Origin: Rhizobium sp. JAB6
GTDB taxonomy: Bacteria > Pseudomonadota > Alphaproteobacteria > Rhizobiales > Rhizobiaceae
NCBI RefSeq assembly: GCF_003024605.1
Contig: NZ_PYJQ01000003.1
Coordinates: forward strand, 1 to 61,325
Direction: 5' to 3'
Length of the DNA: 61,325 nt
A model generated the notes under the pieces. The model saw only the letters and a program-made list of their open reading frames with translations. It had not been told where the DNA came from and made no database searches. Of the stretch, positions 26,962 through 35,486 are shown one piece after another; positions within the stretch are counted from its first letter, which is position 1, and each line of letters opens with the position of its first letter. Made by a program: the position numbers and the translations under genes.

Positions 26962-27870
26962 TCATCGACGCGTCCGAGCTGCTCCAACAGTAAAGTCTTC
27001 CTCTTCATCCCGCTGACGACCGGCAAGCGCTGCGGCTGCAGAAGCAATAAATGCGCCGACCAACAGCGACAGCGATCCGATCAGAGCGGTTGTCGCAGCT
27101 GTCTTTCTAGCTTTATCAGCCGCCGCTTTCGCTGCTGTCTTTGCATCGTCGATCTGCTTGAGCACCGAATCGACGCGGTTGCGGGCATCCGCTTCGGAAA
27201 GGCCGGTGCGCGCGGAAACCACGGTCGCAACATAGGACTTGTCTGCGTCCGAAATCTGCCCTGTAGCGGCACCTTGCAGGAGAATAGCGGTGATCTCCTT
27301 TGCCGCCGCCGCGCGATCGTCGGATTGGGCGGAGGTTGCCGCCTTCGCGGGCCTGAGCAGCGCATCGGTGAAATAGGCTGTCGAGTCCTGATCGCCTGCC
27401 TGTCCCGCGGAGGCAGCAGCACTCGCAGCCGTCTTCGCCACCTGCGTCGTGGCATTCACCGTCGTTCCTGCCAGAGAGGTCAACGAAGAGGCGAGAAATC
27501 CCGCTACGAACACGGTCGCCAGTGCCCAGCTTAGAAAGCCATGCGCGGTGTCGCGGAAAAAGACCTCATCGGAGTGGACTTCAACCCATTTGGTGCGCAG
27601 TCGGCCAGTTAGATAACCGCCGATAGCCGAGGACAACCATTGAACGACCACCAGCCAGATGGCGGCGGTGATGCCGAGGGTAGCCGCCGAGCTGCTTTGG
27701 CCAGACCAGGGAGACACCATCGTCAGGCCGACGCCTGAGCCGAGCAGCAGAAGAATAAGGGCAGTGCCAGTCGCAGCAAGAGCACCGCCTATGATTGGCC
27801 CCCAGACAATCGCGGGCTTCGAGGATTCGATAGGAGTGGCTCCAGCAGGAGCGTCTTCGACAGAGGACAT
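26962..27870 (-). CDS. PhnA-like membrane protein
   Basis: A 302-residue integral membrane protein of the type annotated PhnA-like in rhizobia; the name is historical, and no phosphonate function is established. It has four hydrophobic segments (about 24-50, 62-85, 108-135 and 265-290) and a large Ala/Asp-rich loop between the third and fourth. The loop has the look of a periplasmic coiled-coil domain. The ATG follows GGAGGGTTCC and sits 9 bases after the stop of a 25-residue peptide gene. The pair shares a general-stress-type promoter, which makes a stress-related envelope role likely. Confidence 0.75.
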   Translation of the reverse strand: MSSVEDAPAGATPIESSKPAIVWGPIIGGALAATGTALILLLLGSGVGLTMVSPWSGQSSSAATLGITAAIWLVVVQWLSSAIGGYLTGRLRTKWVEVHSDEVFFRDTAHGFLSWALATVFVAGFLASSLTSLAGTTVNATTQVAKTAASAAASAGQAGDQDSTAYFTDALLRPAKAATSAQSDDRAAAAKEITAILLQGAATGQISDADKSYVATVVSARTGLSEADARNRVDSVLKQIDDAKTAAKAAADKARKTAATTALIGSLSLLVGAFIASAAAALAGRQRDEEEDFTVGAARTRR

Positions 27871-27879
27871 GGAACCCTC

Positions 27880-27957
27880 CTACCGCATGAAAAGAACGAG
27901 AAGAATGACGATCGGCAGCGGAATACCAAGAAGCCAGAGCAGAATACCTCGACCCAT
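27880..27957 (-). CDS. 25-residue hydrophobic peptide (small membrane protein)
   Basis: A 25-residue peptide with the sequence pattern MGRGILLWLLGIPLPIVI…, a single membrane-spanning segment with a charged N-terminal tail (R3) and a C-terminal MR. A perfect ribosome site, GGAGGATTTCAAA, precedes the ATG, and the gene ends with TAG just before the PhnA-like ATG. Tiny proteins of this form are common in rhizobial genomes upstream of stress-related genes. It is too short for standard gene callers. The function is unknown. Confidence 0.7.
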   Translation of the reverse strand: MGRGILLWLLGIPLPIVILLVLFMR

Positions 27958-27992
27958 TTTGAAATCCTCCAAGGATGAACTTACAAGATTGC

Positions 27993-28017
27993 AACCGCGC
28001 TCGAGAGATTTTGTTCC
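27993..28017 (-). promoter_or_regulatory. Sigma-EcfG-type promoter (GGAAC-N16-GGTT) of the 25-aa peptide and PhnA-like genes
   Basis: Minus-strand GGAAC at 28017-28013 and GGTT at 27996-27993, spacer 16, one mismatch to CGTT, 36 bases before the small peptide ATG. Confidence 0.6.
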
Positions 28018-28110
28018 CCGATTGGTCGACGGGGTAGGCAATTTTCGCTGACTTCACGAGACATTAAGACCATGGCCATAGCAGCAGATCGTCGATTTCG
28101 ATCAGGCAGA

Positions 28111-28130
28111 AACATAAGCCGACTTATGTT
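28111..28130. promoter_or_regulatory. Perfect 8-bp inverted repeat, candidate operator
   Basis: AACATAAG (28111-28118), four bases CCGA, then CTTATGTT (28123-28130). It lies in the 618-base divergent intergenic region between the 25-aa peptide gene and the PepSY-like gene. Confidence 0.4.
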
Positions 28131-28523
28131 CGCAAACGCGATACGGGAGCGATCGTTACGGGGCGGTGGCATCGAGCGACCTGCGATTCGGACGGTGTTT
28201 CGTCGCTGCGGATCGGTCGCAGATCGGCGTCGGCAGGAAACGGTAGGATCGTGAAAATCCGATCGGCGAACTGAAGATTTCTTGAGGATGAAATATCGCG
28301 AACGGAGCATGCACGACTGACGCCGGCGCGGGGATGAGGGCGGACCGCGCTGCATTATTTAGCACTTCTGGCTGCGTAAACGGCTTCCGGGCGGTCCAGT
28401 CGATCTACGTGTTCCATGGCCCGCGCTGATTAATCTTTCTTTCGCGAGCGCCGTGGAACTGATCCGGCCGTCCTTTTAACTTGGCGCACCTCCCTCGTAA
28501 GTGCAGCTGTCGCCATAAGATGC

Positions 28524-28548
28524 GGAACAAATTGCACTTTCTCGTGTT
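28524..28548 (+). promoter_or_regulatory. Sigma-EcfG-type promoter (GGAAC-N16-TGTT)
   Basis: GGAAC at 28524-28528 and TGTT at 28545-28548, spacer 16, one mismatch to CGTT, 27 bases before the ATG at 28576, with AGGAGGA between. Confidence 0.6.
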
Positions 28549-28575
28549 CGATTACTGCAACAGGAGGAAACTTCC

Positions 28576-28884
28576 ATGAAGAAATCCATCTTCGCCGCCG
28601 CAGTTCTTCTTTCGGCGACGGCAGCCTTGGCCCAGAGCCAGACACCGTCCACCACCCAGACAACTCCGGCAGTCAACACCGGTCAGAACCCGGGAGCGCC
28701 AGTCGCTGGCAAGAACAGCTTCACAGAAGACCAGGCCAAATCCCGTATCGAAGCCGCCGGCTACACCGACGTCACAGGTCTCAAGCTGGATGATCAGGGC
28801 GTTTGGCGAGCGACAGCCAAAAAGGACGGCAAGGACACAGGCGTGTCTCTGGACTTCCAGGGCAACGTCACCATGGCCAAGTAA
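28576..28884 (+). CDS. Secreted PepSY-like small protein
   Basis: A 102-residue protein with a Sec signal peptide (residues 1-19, ending ALAQS), a Pro/Thr/Gln-rich linker, and a C-terminal domain from about residue 47 (FTEDQAKSRIEAAGYTDVTG … GVWRATAKKDGKDTGV) of PepSY-like layout. Such domains act as periplasmic inhibitors or binding units. The start follows AGGAGGA. The next plus-strand gene, a 17M-like protein, is 39 bases downstream and probably co-transcribed. The EcfG-type promoter above it links it to the stress response. Confidence 0.8.
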   Translation: MKKSIFAAAVLLSATAALAQSQTPSTTQTTPAVNTGQNPGAPVAGKNSFTEDQAKSRIEAAGYTDVTGLKLDDQGVWRATAKKDGKDTGVSLDFQGNVTMAK

Positions 28885-28923
28885 CGAACTGAGAACAACG
28901 AATTGAGAACAAGGAGACGCGAT

Positions 28924-29532
28924 ATGCGCACCATCAGCGGACTTTATGACAGTTATGACGACGCCAAGGCGGCGGTGAAAGCTCTCGAGGATGCAGGCAT
29001 CCCATCTGACGACATTAGCATCGTTACAAACAAGGCAAATGGTGTCGAGGTCGAAGGGCAGGGTACCTATGCAGCCGAGGGGGCGGGAACAGGCGCTGGC
29101 GTAGGAGCCGTGGCCGGCGGTGCCGGCGGCCTATTGACCGGCCTCGGCATGATGGCCATCCCCGGCGTCGGCCCTGTTGTCGCTGCGGGCTGGCTCGCGG
29201 CCACTGCTGCGGGAGCGGTAGCCGGGGCTGTCGCCGGCGGTGCGGTTGGAGGTATCGTTGGAGCGATGATCAGCGAAGGCGTCCCGGAAGAGGAGGCGCA
29301 TGTCTATGCGGAAGGCATCCGCCGTGGAGGTTCGGTTGTGACCGCAAGGATCGACGAGGCAAAGCTGCCGCAAGCTCAAGCAATCCTCAACCGGTCGCGG
29401 CCCGTCGACATAGCATCCCGCCGGGCACTTTATGCGGAACAGGGCTGGACCCGCTTCGACGAGTCCGCCGAACCCTACACGCCTGAACAGATCGAAGCCG
29501 AGCGTCAGCGATATCGCATGAACCGGCTTTAA
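28924..29532 (+). CDS. General stress protein 17M-like protein with Gly/Ala-rich membrane segment
   Basis: A 202-residue protein. The N-terminal about 50 residues match the 17M-like domain (ISGLYDSYDDAKAAVKALED … ISIVTNK). A Gly/Ala-rich membrane hairpin follows (about 55-115), and then a second alpha/beta half (EEEAHVYAEGIRRGGSVVTARID). The last about 35 residues (RRALYAEQGWTRFDES…EQIEAERQRYR) are charged. The ATG at 28924 has an AAGGAGACGCG site. It shares a probable transcript with the PepSY-like gene and ends just before a strong hairpin. Confidence 0.8.
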   Translation: MRTISGLYDSYDDAKAAVKALEDAGIPSDDISIVTNKANGVEVEGQGTYAAEGAGTGAGVGAVAGGAGGLLTGLGMMAIPGVGPVVAAGWLAATAAGAVAGAVAGGAVGGIVGAMISEGVPEEEAHVYAEGIRRGGSVVTARIDEAKLPQAQAILNRSRPVDIASRRALYAEQGWTRFDESAEPYTPEQIEAERQRYRMNRL

Positions 29533-29547
29533 AAACACAGCAATTCG

Positions 29548-29579
29548 AAGATGGCGTCCGCGACAGCGGGCGCCATCTT
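29548..29579 (+). terminator. Strong hairpin after the 17M-like gene
   Basis: AAGATGGCGTCCGC (29548-29561) and GCGGGCGCCATCTT (29566-29579) form a 14-bp stem with one G-T pair and the 4-base loop GACA, 16 bases after the stop. No T-tract follows. Confidence 0.6.
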
Positions 29580-29951
29580 GCGCCGATGTGGATTATCGGC
29601 AAGCCGAAGCCCTCGCGGATATTCATCTCTCGGGCCGGCCAGCGGACGTGTCCGGCTGGAGAATAGTCCATTCGAATAGAAATCGCCTCTGAAAGAGCGG
29701 TAATATTTCCGATCAGAAATGACAGGGCCCGACGTTCGATTCTCATCAAGAGCGTTGATTGTGCAATAGCGGCCGGCCGTTCGATTTCTTTCAGAAACCC
29801 GCTTCCGGTACATGGCGGGCTATCGCGCAGCTGAGTTGAGATCATCGCCTGCAGCTGTGCCTGCAAAAAGCGGTCAGAGCCGATGCAGGCGTGCGCTATG
29901 CTGCTTCGCACCCGGCAGATGTTTGCTGGGCAGCATCTTGCCGGTGAAGTA
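29580..29951. other. Intergenic region, no gene found
   Basis: The gap between the hairpin and the stop of the EAL-PAS-GGDEF gene. Only low-quality reading frames are seen, with no membrane, signal or motif patterns. Confidence 0.4.
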
Positions 29952-32681
29952 TTATGACAGCCGCGTTTGTTTCGCTGTGTGTCTCGAGAGAGTAGACGGA
30001 TCGAGAATCTGGCCGAAACAGACCACCGCTACCCGCTCGCCGGTGGTCTTAGCGATATACATATATTCATCCGCGCGTTTGACATAGGATTGCACGGTGT
30101 CATCTGCCCGCAGGAACGTAACGCCTACCGCAGCGCCGGTGAACGTCACTTGCCCGTCGATGGGTATCGGTTTGAAGATGCGTTCCATCGTCTCCTGGAG
30201 ATGCGATTGCAAATCGCCGGCGAGCTTCCGGTCGATGTCGAGCAGTACGACAAACTCATCCCCCCCGATCCTTGCAATGAAGTCCGTGGCGCGAAAATTT
30301 TCGCGCAGTCTGTTGGCGATCGTTCTTAGCACCTCGTCGCCAGCCGCATGCCCGATCGTATCGTTCACGATCTTAAAATCATTCAGGTCGATATATGCGA
30401 GGGCGAGCTTGCGATCATTCAGCAGGTTGCGAGCGACCGCCTCGGCGAGGACTTCATCGAAACAGGCCCTGTTGGGAAGGCCTGAAAGCGCGTCGGTGCG
30501 CGCCGAGGTCTTAAGCGCGTTCTCGATCTCACGTTGCTGCCTGACGCGGGCGGAAACATCGATGATGATCTCGACATCGAAAGAAACTCCGTCGATTACG
30601 GTGCGCTGGGCAGAAATCAGCGTCGGAATAATCGTGCCGTCGGCATAGGTGATATCCACCTCTTCCAACTCATAGGCGCCTTCTTCTTCAAGCAGCCGGT
30701 GACGGCGGTCCCGGGCCGGATTGTCAATCGCCGCACCCTCGGAAGTGAGCCTTTTGCCCTTGATGTCATCCCACTTCAGGCCGGTCAGCCGAAGATAGGC
30801 TTCGTTGACCTTAACATAGCTGGATGTTTTCGTGTCACTCGTCGTGATCGACATCGCGATAGGCGCGGACTCGAACATTCGCATGAGCATGGATACCAAC
30901 AATTCCGTCGGCAAAACGTCTTCCTGGCCTATGATGGATGCTGCGCTTCCTTTTCCGAAATCCGCCAGATCGAGTTCATGCTTCACTGTCGAGGGACGCC
31001 ACGGTGCAATCATATTACCGGTCGGCGACTTCGCCCGCCACTTCTGTAGCGAAGTTCGGAACTGGCCAATTTTGGGTTCGAACCCCTCTTCAGCCGTAAC
31101 CGCGGTGATGACGCCGTACCACTTGACGATCTTGCCTTCGGCATCGCGATGCGGCTTTGCACGACTGAGCATCCATCTCCAGGCATCGTCGTGAAGCCTC
31201 ATGCGGAACATCGTTTCAAAAGGCTTGCCCGATGGCAACCATGCAAGCCATTCCTGCCGAACCCGGAGACGGTCGTCCGGATGCATGCGGCGATACCAGT
31301 CCGCAATACGATCAACGGTGTTATCAGCCATTCCGTCGAGTGTCGGTCCCATGAAATTGACAACACCTTTGGCGTCGCTCGACCAAGGAATAGTTGCACT
31401 GAGTTCGATCGACTGCCGGGCATGATCCTCGGTTTCCTTAAGCGCGGTTTCGATCGCCTTGCGATCGGTAATGTCGATCGCGGTAACCGAAATACCGATC
31501 TGCTCGCCTCCATCGTCCTCGACAGGCTGATTGATGACAAGGAAAGCTTTTTCGCTACCGGCAGGCTGGTATTCGTTGACGACAATGGTCTCGCCGGCGA
31601 GGACACGGCGCAGATCGCTGTCGACGCGAGGCGCGTCATGGTCAGGCACGAAGCTGTTCACCTCCTGCCCGATCAAGTCATCCGGACAGAGGCCAAACAT
31701 TTCCGCAAAGCGATTGTTGACGCTGACATAGCGCAATTCCATGTCGAGAAAACATAGGCCCATCGGTGCTGCTCTGTACAAAGCGTCCAGTTGGTGAACG
31801 CGTTGGAGCAGTGAAACATTCCCGGCACGTGGAGACAGCGATTGCTGTTTATGGCAGGTCAGCCACTGCGCCGTTTCAGCCCCATTCAACGGTTTGCCGA
31901 ACAGCCAGCCTTGTCCGACATCGCATCCCAACCGGCGGAGAATCGCCGCCTGTTCCTCGGTCTCGACGCCCTCAGCAACGACGACCATACCAAGGCTTTG
32001 GCCTAACCCGATCACCGAGGCGACGATCTTGCGGCTATCGTTGTCGTGTTGCATTGAGCGCACGAAACTCATGTCAATCTTGAGTTTGTCGAAAGGAAAG
32101 GCGTGCAATCGGGTAAGACTGGCAAAGCCCGTTCCGAAATCGTCAAGCGCAAGACCTATACCGGCAGATTTCAGCAGAGCGATCGTCGACCGTACGGTCT
32201 CATCATCTTCAAGCAGAACGCTTTCCGTTATCTCAATATGGATTCGATTTAGTGGAAAGCCAGTCGCCTGAACAATGCCGCGGATGAATTCGAAGAAGTT
32301 CGGATCCCGGAATTGCACGGCGGAGATATTGATCGCAAGCACGAAATTTCCCGACCAGAGATTTGCCTGCTCACAGGCTTCGGAGACGATCTTTTTCGTC
32401 AAAGCATCGATCAGGTCGTTTGCTTCGGCAATAGGGATAAACTCCGATGGCGAAATGATGCCCATTTGGGAATCGGTCCAGCGCGCCAGTACTTCAAATC
32501 CGATGAGTGCCCTGCTTTGCATATCCACCAACGGCTGAAACGCTGGCCAGATCGCCGGGGTCGACAATGCCCGTTTTATGCAATGTGGCGATATTTTCCG
32601 GTCATTCACCAAGGTGCGTTGCTCTGCGTCTGACCGCTGGCCGTGTTTCTGAATTTGAGCGGTTTTCCGACGAGAGATCAT
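29952..32681 (-). CDS. EAL-PAS-PAS-PAS-GGDEF protein (c-di-GMP signalling)
   Basis: A 909-residue cytoplasmic-looking protein with the unusual order EAL first, GGDEF last. The EAL domain (about 45-290) has EVLARW in place of EALARW and retains the N of AINISA, ITESVLLED, LDDFGTGF, KLKIDMSF, AEGVETEEQ and the final VGQGWLFGKP, so it may be active. Three PAS-like segments follow (about 310-430, 440-560, 610-730). The C-terminal GGDEF (about 740-900) has ARIGGDEFVVL with an RATD inhibitory I-site just before, the mark of feedback-inhibited cyclases. The ATG at 32681 has a GGGAAG site; longer in-frame starts look spurious. Confidence 0.88.
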   Translation of the reverse strand: MISRRKTAQIQKHGQRSDAEQRTLVNDRKISPHCIKRALSTPAIWPAFQPLVDMQSRALIGFEVLARWTDSQMGIISPSEFIPIAEANDLIDALTKKIVSEACEQANLWSGNFVLAINISAVQFRDPNFFEFIRGIVQATGFPLNRIHIEITESVLLEDDETVRSTIALLKSAGIGLALDDFGTGFASLTRLHAFPFDKLKIDMSFVRSMQHDNDSRKIVASVIGLGQSLGMVVVAEGVETEEQAAILRRLGCDVGQGWLFGKPLNGAETAQWLTCHKQQSLSPRAGNVSLLQRVHQLDALYRAAPMGLCFLDMELRYVSVNNRFAEMFGLCPDDLIGQEVNSFVPDHDAPRVDSDLRRVLAGETIVVNEYQPAGSEKAFLVINQPVEDDGGEQIGISVTAIDITDRKAIETALKETEDHARQSIELSATIPWSSDAKGVVNFMGPTLDGMADNTVDRIADWYRRMHPDDRLRVRQEWLAWLPSGKPFETMFRMRLHDDAWRWMLSRAKPHRDAEGKIVKWYGVITAVTAEEGFEPKIGQFRTSLQKWRAKSPTGNMIAPWRPSTVKHELDLADFGKGSAASIIGQEDVLPTELLVSMLMRMFESAPIAMSITTSDTKTSSYVKVNEAYLRLTGLKWDDIKGKRLTSEGAAIDNPARDRRHRLLEEEGAYELEEVDITYADGTIIPTLISAQRTVIDGVSFDVEIIIDVSARVRQQREIENALKTSARTDALSGLPNRACFDEVLAEAVARNLLNDRKLALAYIDLNDFKIVNDTIGHAAGDEVLRTIANRLRENFRATDFIARIGGDEFVVLLDIDRKLAGDLQSHLQETMERIFKPIPIDGQVTFTGAAVGVTFLRADDTVQSYVKRADEYMYIAKTTGERVAVVCFGQILDPSTLSRHTAKQTRLS

Positions 32682-33272
32682 AGTGCTTCCCACCTGCGCG
32701 CCATCAGCATGGCGGCATCCGCTTAAAATTCGATTATCTCCTGCGAGTATAGTGAACGACGCCATGTATATGATCAAAGCCTTATAAGCATTGGGTGAAG
32801 TCGTTACACTTCCGAGTGATGGATGTCTCAACTATCCTGCTGAAATTGGGGCAATGTTCTTGTAAAAGTAGTATAGCTTCATTGCAGAACGACGTAGGCG
32901 ACATAGCCGATAACATCCGTAAGTTGGCTGCCAACCGCAGGCCAGATGTCATCTGCTCGATCGTGAGATAGACGTGCGCTAGGTCGCGGCGCGACTGCCT
33001 GCGCCGGATTTCGATGCCGGAGCAGACGTCCATTCACCTGAGTGTTTGAAGATGAGGCCGTTCGGAAAGCCGGGAACAGGCATTCCCTGAGAAATATCGC
33101 ATCCTCGACGTCCTGCTCCGCGATGCCATGGAGGCGTCCGAATTTGCTGCATAATATAGCGGCTTGGAAGCAATTCACGCTGTGTAAATTGATCTTGAAT
33201 GCCTTGCTGGAAGATTGTGAATTCGAGGGAAACCTGCGAACATGACGGCAGTTTTTCTTCTGATGGTGTCTT
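32682..33272. other. Intergenic region upstream of the YcaO operon
   Basis: About 590 bases without a convincing gene, holding the divergent upstream regions of the c-di-GMP gene and the XRE regulator gene. Short AT-rich stretches near 33150-33200 may hold the operon promoter, but no clear consensus is seen. Confidence 0.4.
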
Positions 33273-33656
33273 ATGGGCAAAACACCGGACGCAATCGATG
33301 TCGAACTTGGATTGCGCATCCGGCTGCGCCGGGACCAATTGTCAATTACGCCGGATGTACTGGCCGAGAAGCTTCATATAAGGCCTCAGGAGCTTGAGAA
33401 ATACGAATGCGGCTTTGAAAAAATCAGCGCCAGTCGCCTTCTGCATATTGCAGAAATTCTCGATGCCCCAATCATGTTTTTCTTCGAAAGCGAATCGGGT
33501 GAGGCCCTTCCTTCCAGGGAGGCGTTAGCCGGTTTTCGATTTGCGAAGCATCATAAGGCCGTTCTGAGAACAGCCTTATCGTGGATCGTTGACAAGCGGT
33601 TGCGGGCAAAGATCCTCGCCTTTGTGCAATCAAGTGAACCCCGCAGTGAGCGCTGA
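33273..33656 (+). CDS. XRE-family transcriptional regulator, first gene of the YcaO operon
   Basis: A 127-residue protein with an N-terminal Cro/CI helix-turn-helix (about 10-65: ELGLRIRLRRDQLSITPDVL … ISASRLLHIAEILDAPIMFF) and a short C-terminal tail with a basic helix (LRTALSWIVDKRLRAKIL). It resembles the small XRE proteins that regulate their own operon in rhizobia. Its stop is 9 bases before the SARP/TPR gene, so it is co-transcribed with it and with the ycaO/tfuA genes. No clear ribosome site precedes the ATG. Confidence 0.85.
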   Translation: MGKTPDAIDVELGLRIRLRRDQLSITPDVLAEKLHIRPQELEKYECGFEKISASRLLHIAEILDAPIMFFFESESGEALPSREALAGFRFAKHHKAVLRTALSWIVDKRLRAKILAFVQSSEPRSER

Positions 33657-33665
33657 TCTGGTAAA

Positions 33666-35474
33666 ATGACATTTCATTTAACGACTTTCGGCAGCTGCGC
33701 CCTTTACGATGAGAAGGGCGATCGTGTGAACGTGCCAAAACAGGCGCTGGTCACGCTTGCCTACCTCTATGATTGCCGGCGATCGATACCACGCAAAGAG
33801 TTGGCAGCATTTCTCTGGTCCAGCAATCTTCAGGCAGCGGGCGTCAACTTGAGATCGACCCTGCTGCGTTTGGCGACTGCGACGTCTAAATCTCCCAAGC
33901 CGCTGATCGGCGGCGTTGCTGCGAACATCGCGTTGAACTTCGATGCGCTGCGTTGCGATCTGGATACTATCGAAAATACGTCCGGCGTCGCCAAGCTTGG
34001 CGCTCTTAGCGATGCGGTTGCCAAGAATTTTCTACCCGTTTACGGCAGCGGCTCTACAGCTGTGGCCATCTGGGTGCGCGACGTCCGCGCACGGCTCGCA
34101 GGAGAGCTGCGAACTGAATTCTTCAAGATACTGAATGAACCCTCGTCACCTCAATATCGCGGTGAATTGAAGCGCGCAGCCATGCTTCTGCTGGACCGGG
34201 ATCACTCCGATGATGAAGTCCGGAGCGCGCTTGGCGAGAAAATCACCTCTTACATTCAGGTGATTGGCGAAACCAAGGATCCGAATTCAAGCCATCCGGC
34301 TGAAGACACGATTCCGCTCTCCGGAGACGGCGGAGTGCCGCGTATCGCTCTGCTTCCTCCCGAGACGCTGGAGGAATCAGAGCGAGCCGGCTCGGTTGCC
34401 AATGCGGTCATCGAAGACCTCACGATCAGCCTTTGTGTCGACCGAAGCGTATCCGTGGTTGCTCCCTATACGGCCGAGCAGATCCGCTCCTCAAACAATA
34501 AGTCCAGCCTTCTAAGGCAACATAATGTGGTCTACGCGCTGGATACGAAGAGGACGGGCGACAGCCTTTTCGCTCAGCTGATTTTCATGCCGCGCGATGA
34601 AATTATCTGGGCAACGCGCGTAAAGCTGGATAACGCCGCCATAACGGAGCATCGCAACGCGATTGCCACTGCGATCCAGAACTCCATCATCGAGCGTGTT
34701 GGTGCTTTCCACGGCATTGTTTCCGATTTCAGCTGCAAGCCTCAGGCCTATTTTGCCTACCTTGAAGGCGTGCAATGCCTGTCCCGTCTGGGCCTTCAGA
34801 ATGTCCGCCGTGCACGCAAGCATTTCAGGGAAGCTCTCGAACACGAGCGGCACTTTGCGGCGGCACTTGCGGGTATCGCCAGAACCCTAACGATGGAATG
34901 GGTTCTGACCGCCCGAGGCGATAGCGACCTGTTGAATCAGGCGGAAAAAATGGCGGCGGATGCAATCCGCGACGACAGTCGGTTTGCCGGAGGATTCAAG
35001 GAAATTGGGGTTGCTCGGCTCTATCGCGGAAATATCGACGGTAGCCTCGAGGCTTTGTCGAATGCCGAGCAGCTTAGCCCGCACTACGCGGACGTCATTT
35101 GTAGTCATGCCGACAGTCTCACCCATGGTGCTAATCCGAAAGCGGCATTGGAGAAGGTTGTCACCGCCCTTGATCTCAATCCGCTTGCGCCGGACTACTA
35201 TTATTGGACCGCAGCAGGAGCCAGCTATCTCCTTGGGGAATATACACAAGGACTAACCTATCTGGACATGATGAGAGATCCAAGACCGGCAAGCAGGCTC
35301 GCGGCTGCAAGTTGGGCAATGTTGGGTAACCTTGCCAAGGCGAAGACGTATCGACTGCGCACCTTGCGCGATAACCCAAATTTCGATCTCGATGCGTGGC
35401 TTGCCATGGTCCCGCTCAAAGAGAAATGGCAGACAGAGCGTTACAGGGAAGGCCTGTTGAAGGCCGGTTTTTGA
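33666..35474 (+). CDS. SARP-like winged-helix regulator with TPR domain
   Basis: A 602-residue regulator. Residues about 1-100 form an OmpR/SARP-type DNA-binding wing (FGSCALYDEKGDRVNVPKQA … IPRKELAAFLWSSN). The middle (about 220-350: IALLPPETLEESERAGSVA … DEIIWATRVKL) resembles the TolB/FlgO-like domain of adenylate-cyclase-associated regulators. The C-terminal half (about 365-590) contains helical TPR-type repeats. SARPs activate secondary-metabolite clusters in actinomycetes; in alphaproteobacteria, SARP/TPR proteins commonly sit beside peptide-modification genes. It probably activates the operon. It ends 12 bases before the 72-residue ORF. Confidence 0.78.
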   Translation: MTFHLTTFGSCALYDEKGDRVNVPKQALVTLAYLYDCRRSIPRKELAAFLWSSNLQAAGVNLRSTLLRLATATSKSPKPLIGGVAANIALNFDALRCDLDTIENTSGVAKLGALSDAVAKNFLPVYGSGSTAVAIWVRDVRARLAGELRTEFFKILNEPSSPQYRGELKRAAMLLLDRDHSDDEVRSALGEKITSYIQVIGETKDPNSSHPAEDTIPLSGDGGVPRIALLPPETLEESERAGSVANAVIEDLTISLCVDRSVSVVAPYTAEQIRSSNNKSSLLRQHNVVYALDTKRTGDSLFAQLIFMPRDEIIWATRVKLDNAAITEHRNAIATAIQNSIIERVGAFHGIVSDFSCKPQAYFAYLEGVQCLSRLGLQNVRRARKHFREALEHERHFAAALAGIARTLTMEWVLTARGDSDLLNQAEKMAADAIRDDSRFAGGFKEIGVARLYRGNIDGSLEALSNAEQLSPHYADVICSHADSLTHGANPKAALEKVVTALDLNPLAPDYYYWTAAGASYLLGEYTQGLTYLDMMRDPRPASRLAAASWAMLGNLAKAKTYRLRTLRDNPNFDLDAWLAMVPLKEKWQTERYREGLLKAGF

Positions 35475-35486
35475 AAGGATGAGATT

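Noticed and set aside
31074..31085. GGGTTCGAACCC, a palindrome resembling a tRNA T-arm
   Set aside because: It sits inside the coding sequence of the EAL-PAS-GGDEF protein with no acceptor or anticodon stems around it, so no tRNA can be built.
32879..33319. 146-residue minus-strand frame upstream of the XRE gene
   Set aside because: Composition is poor and it overlaps the start of the XRE gene, which has a clear helix-turn-helix; no support for a gene.
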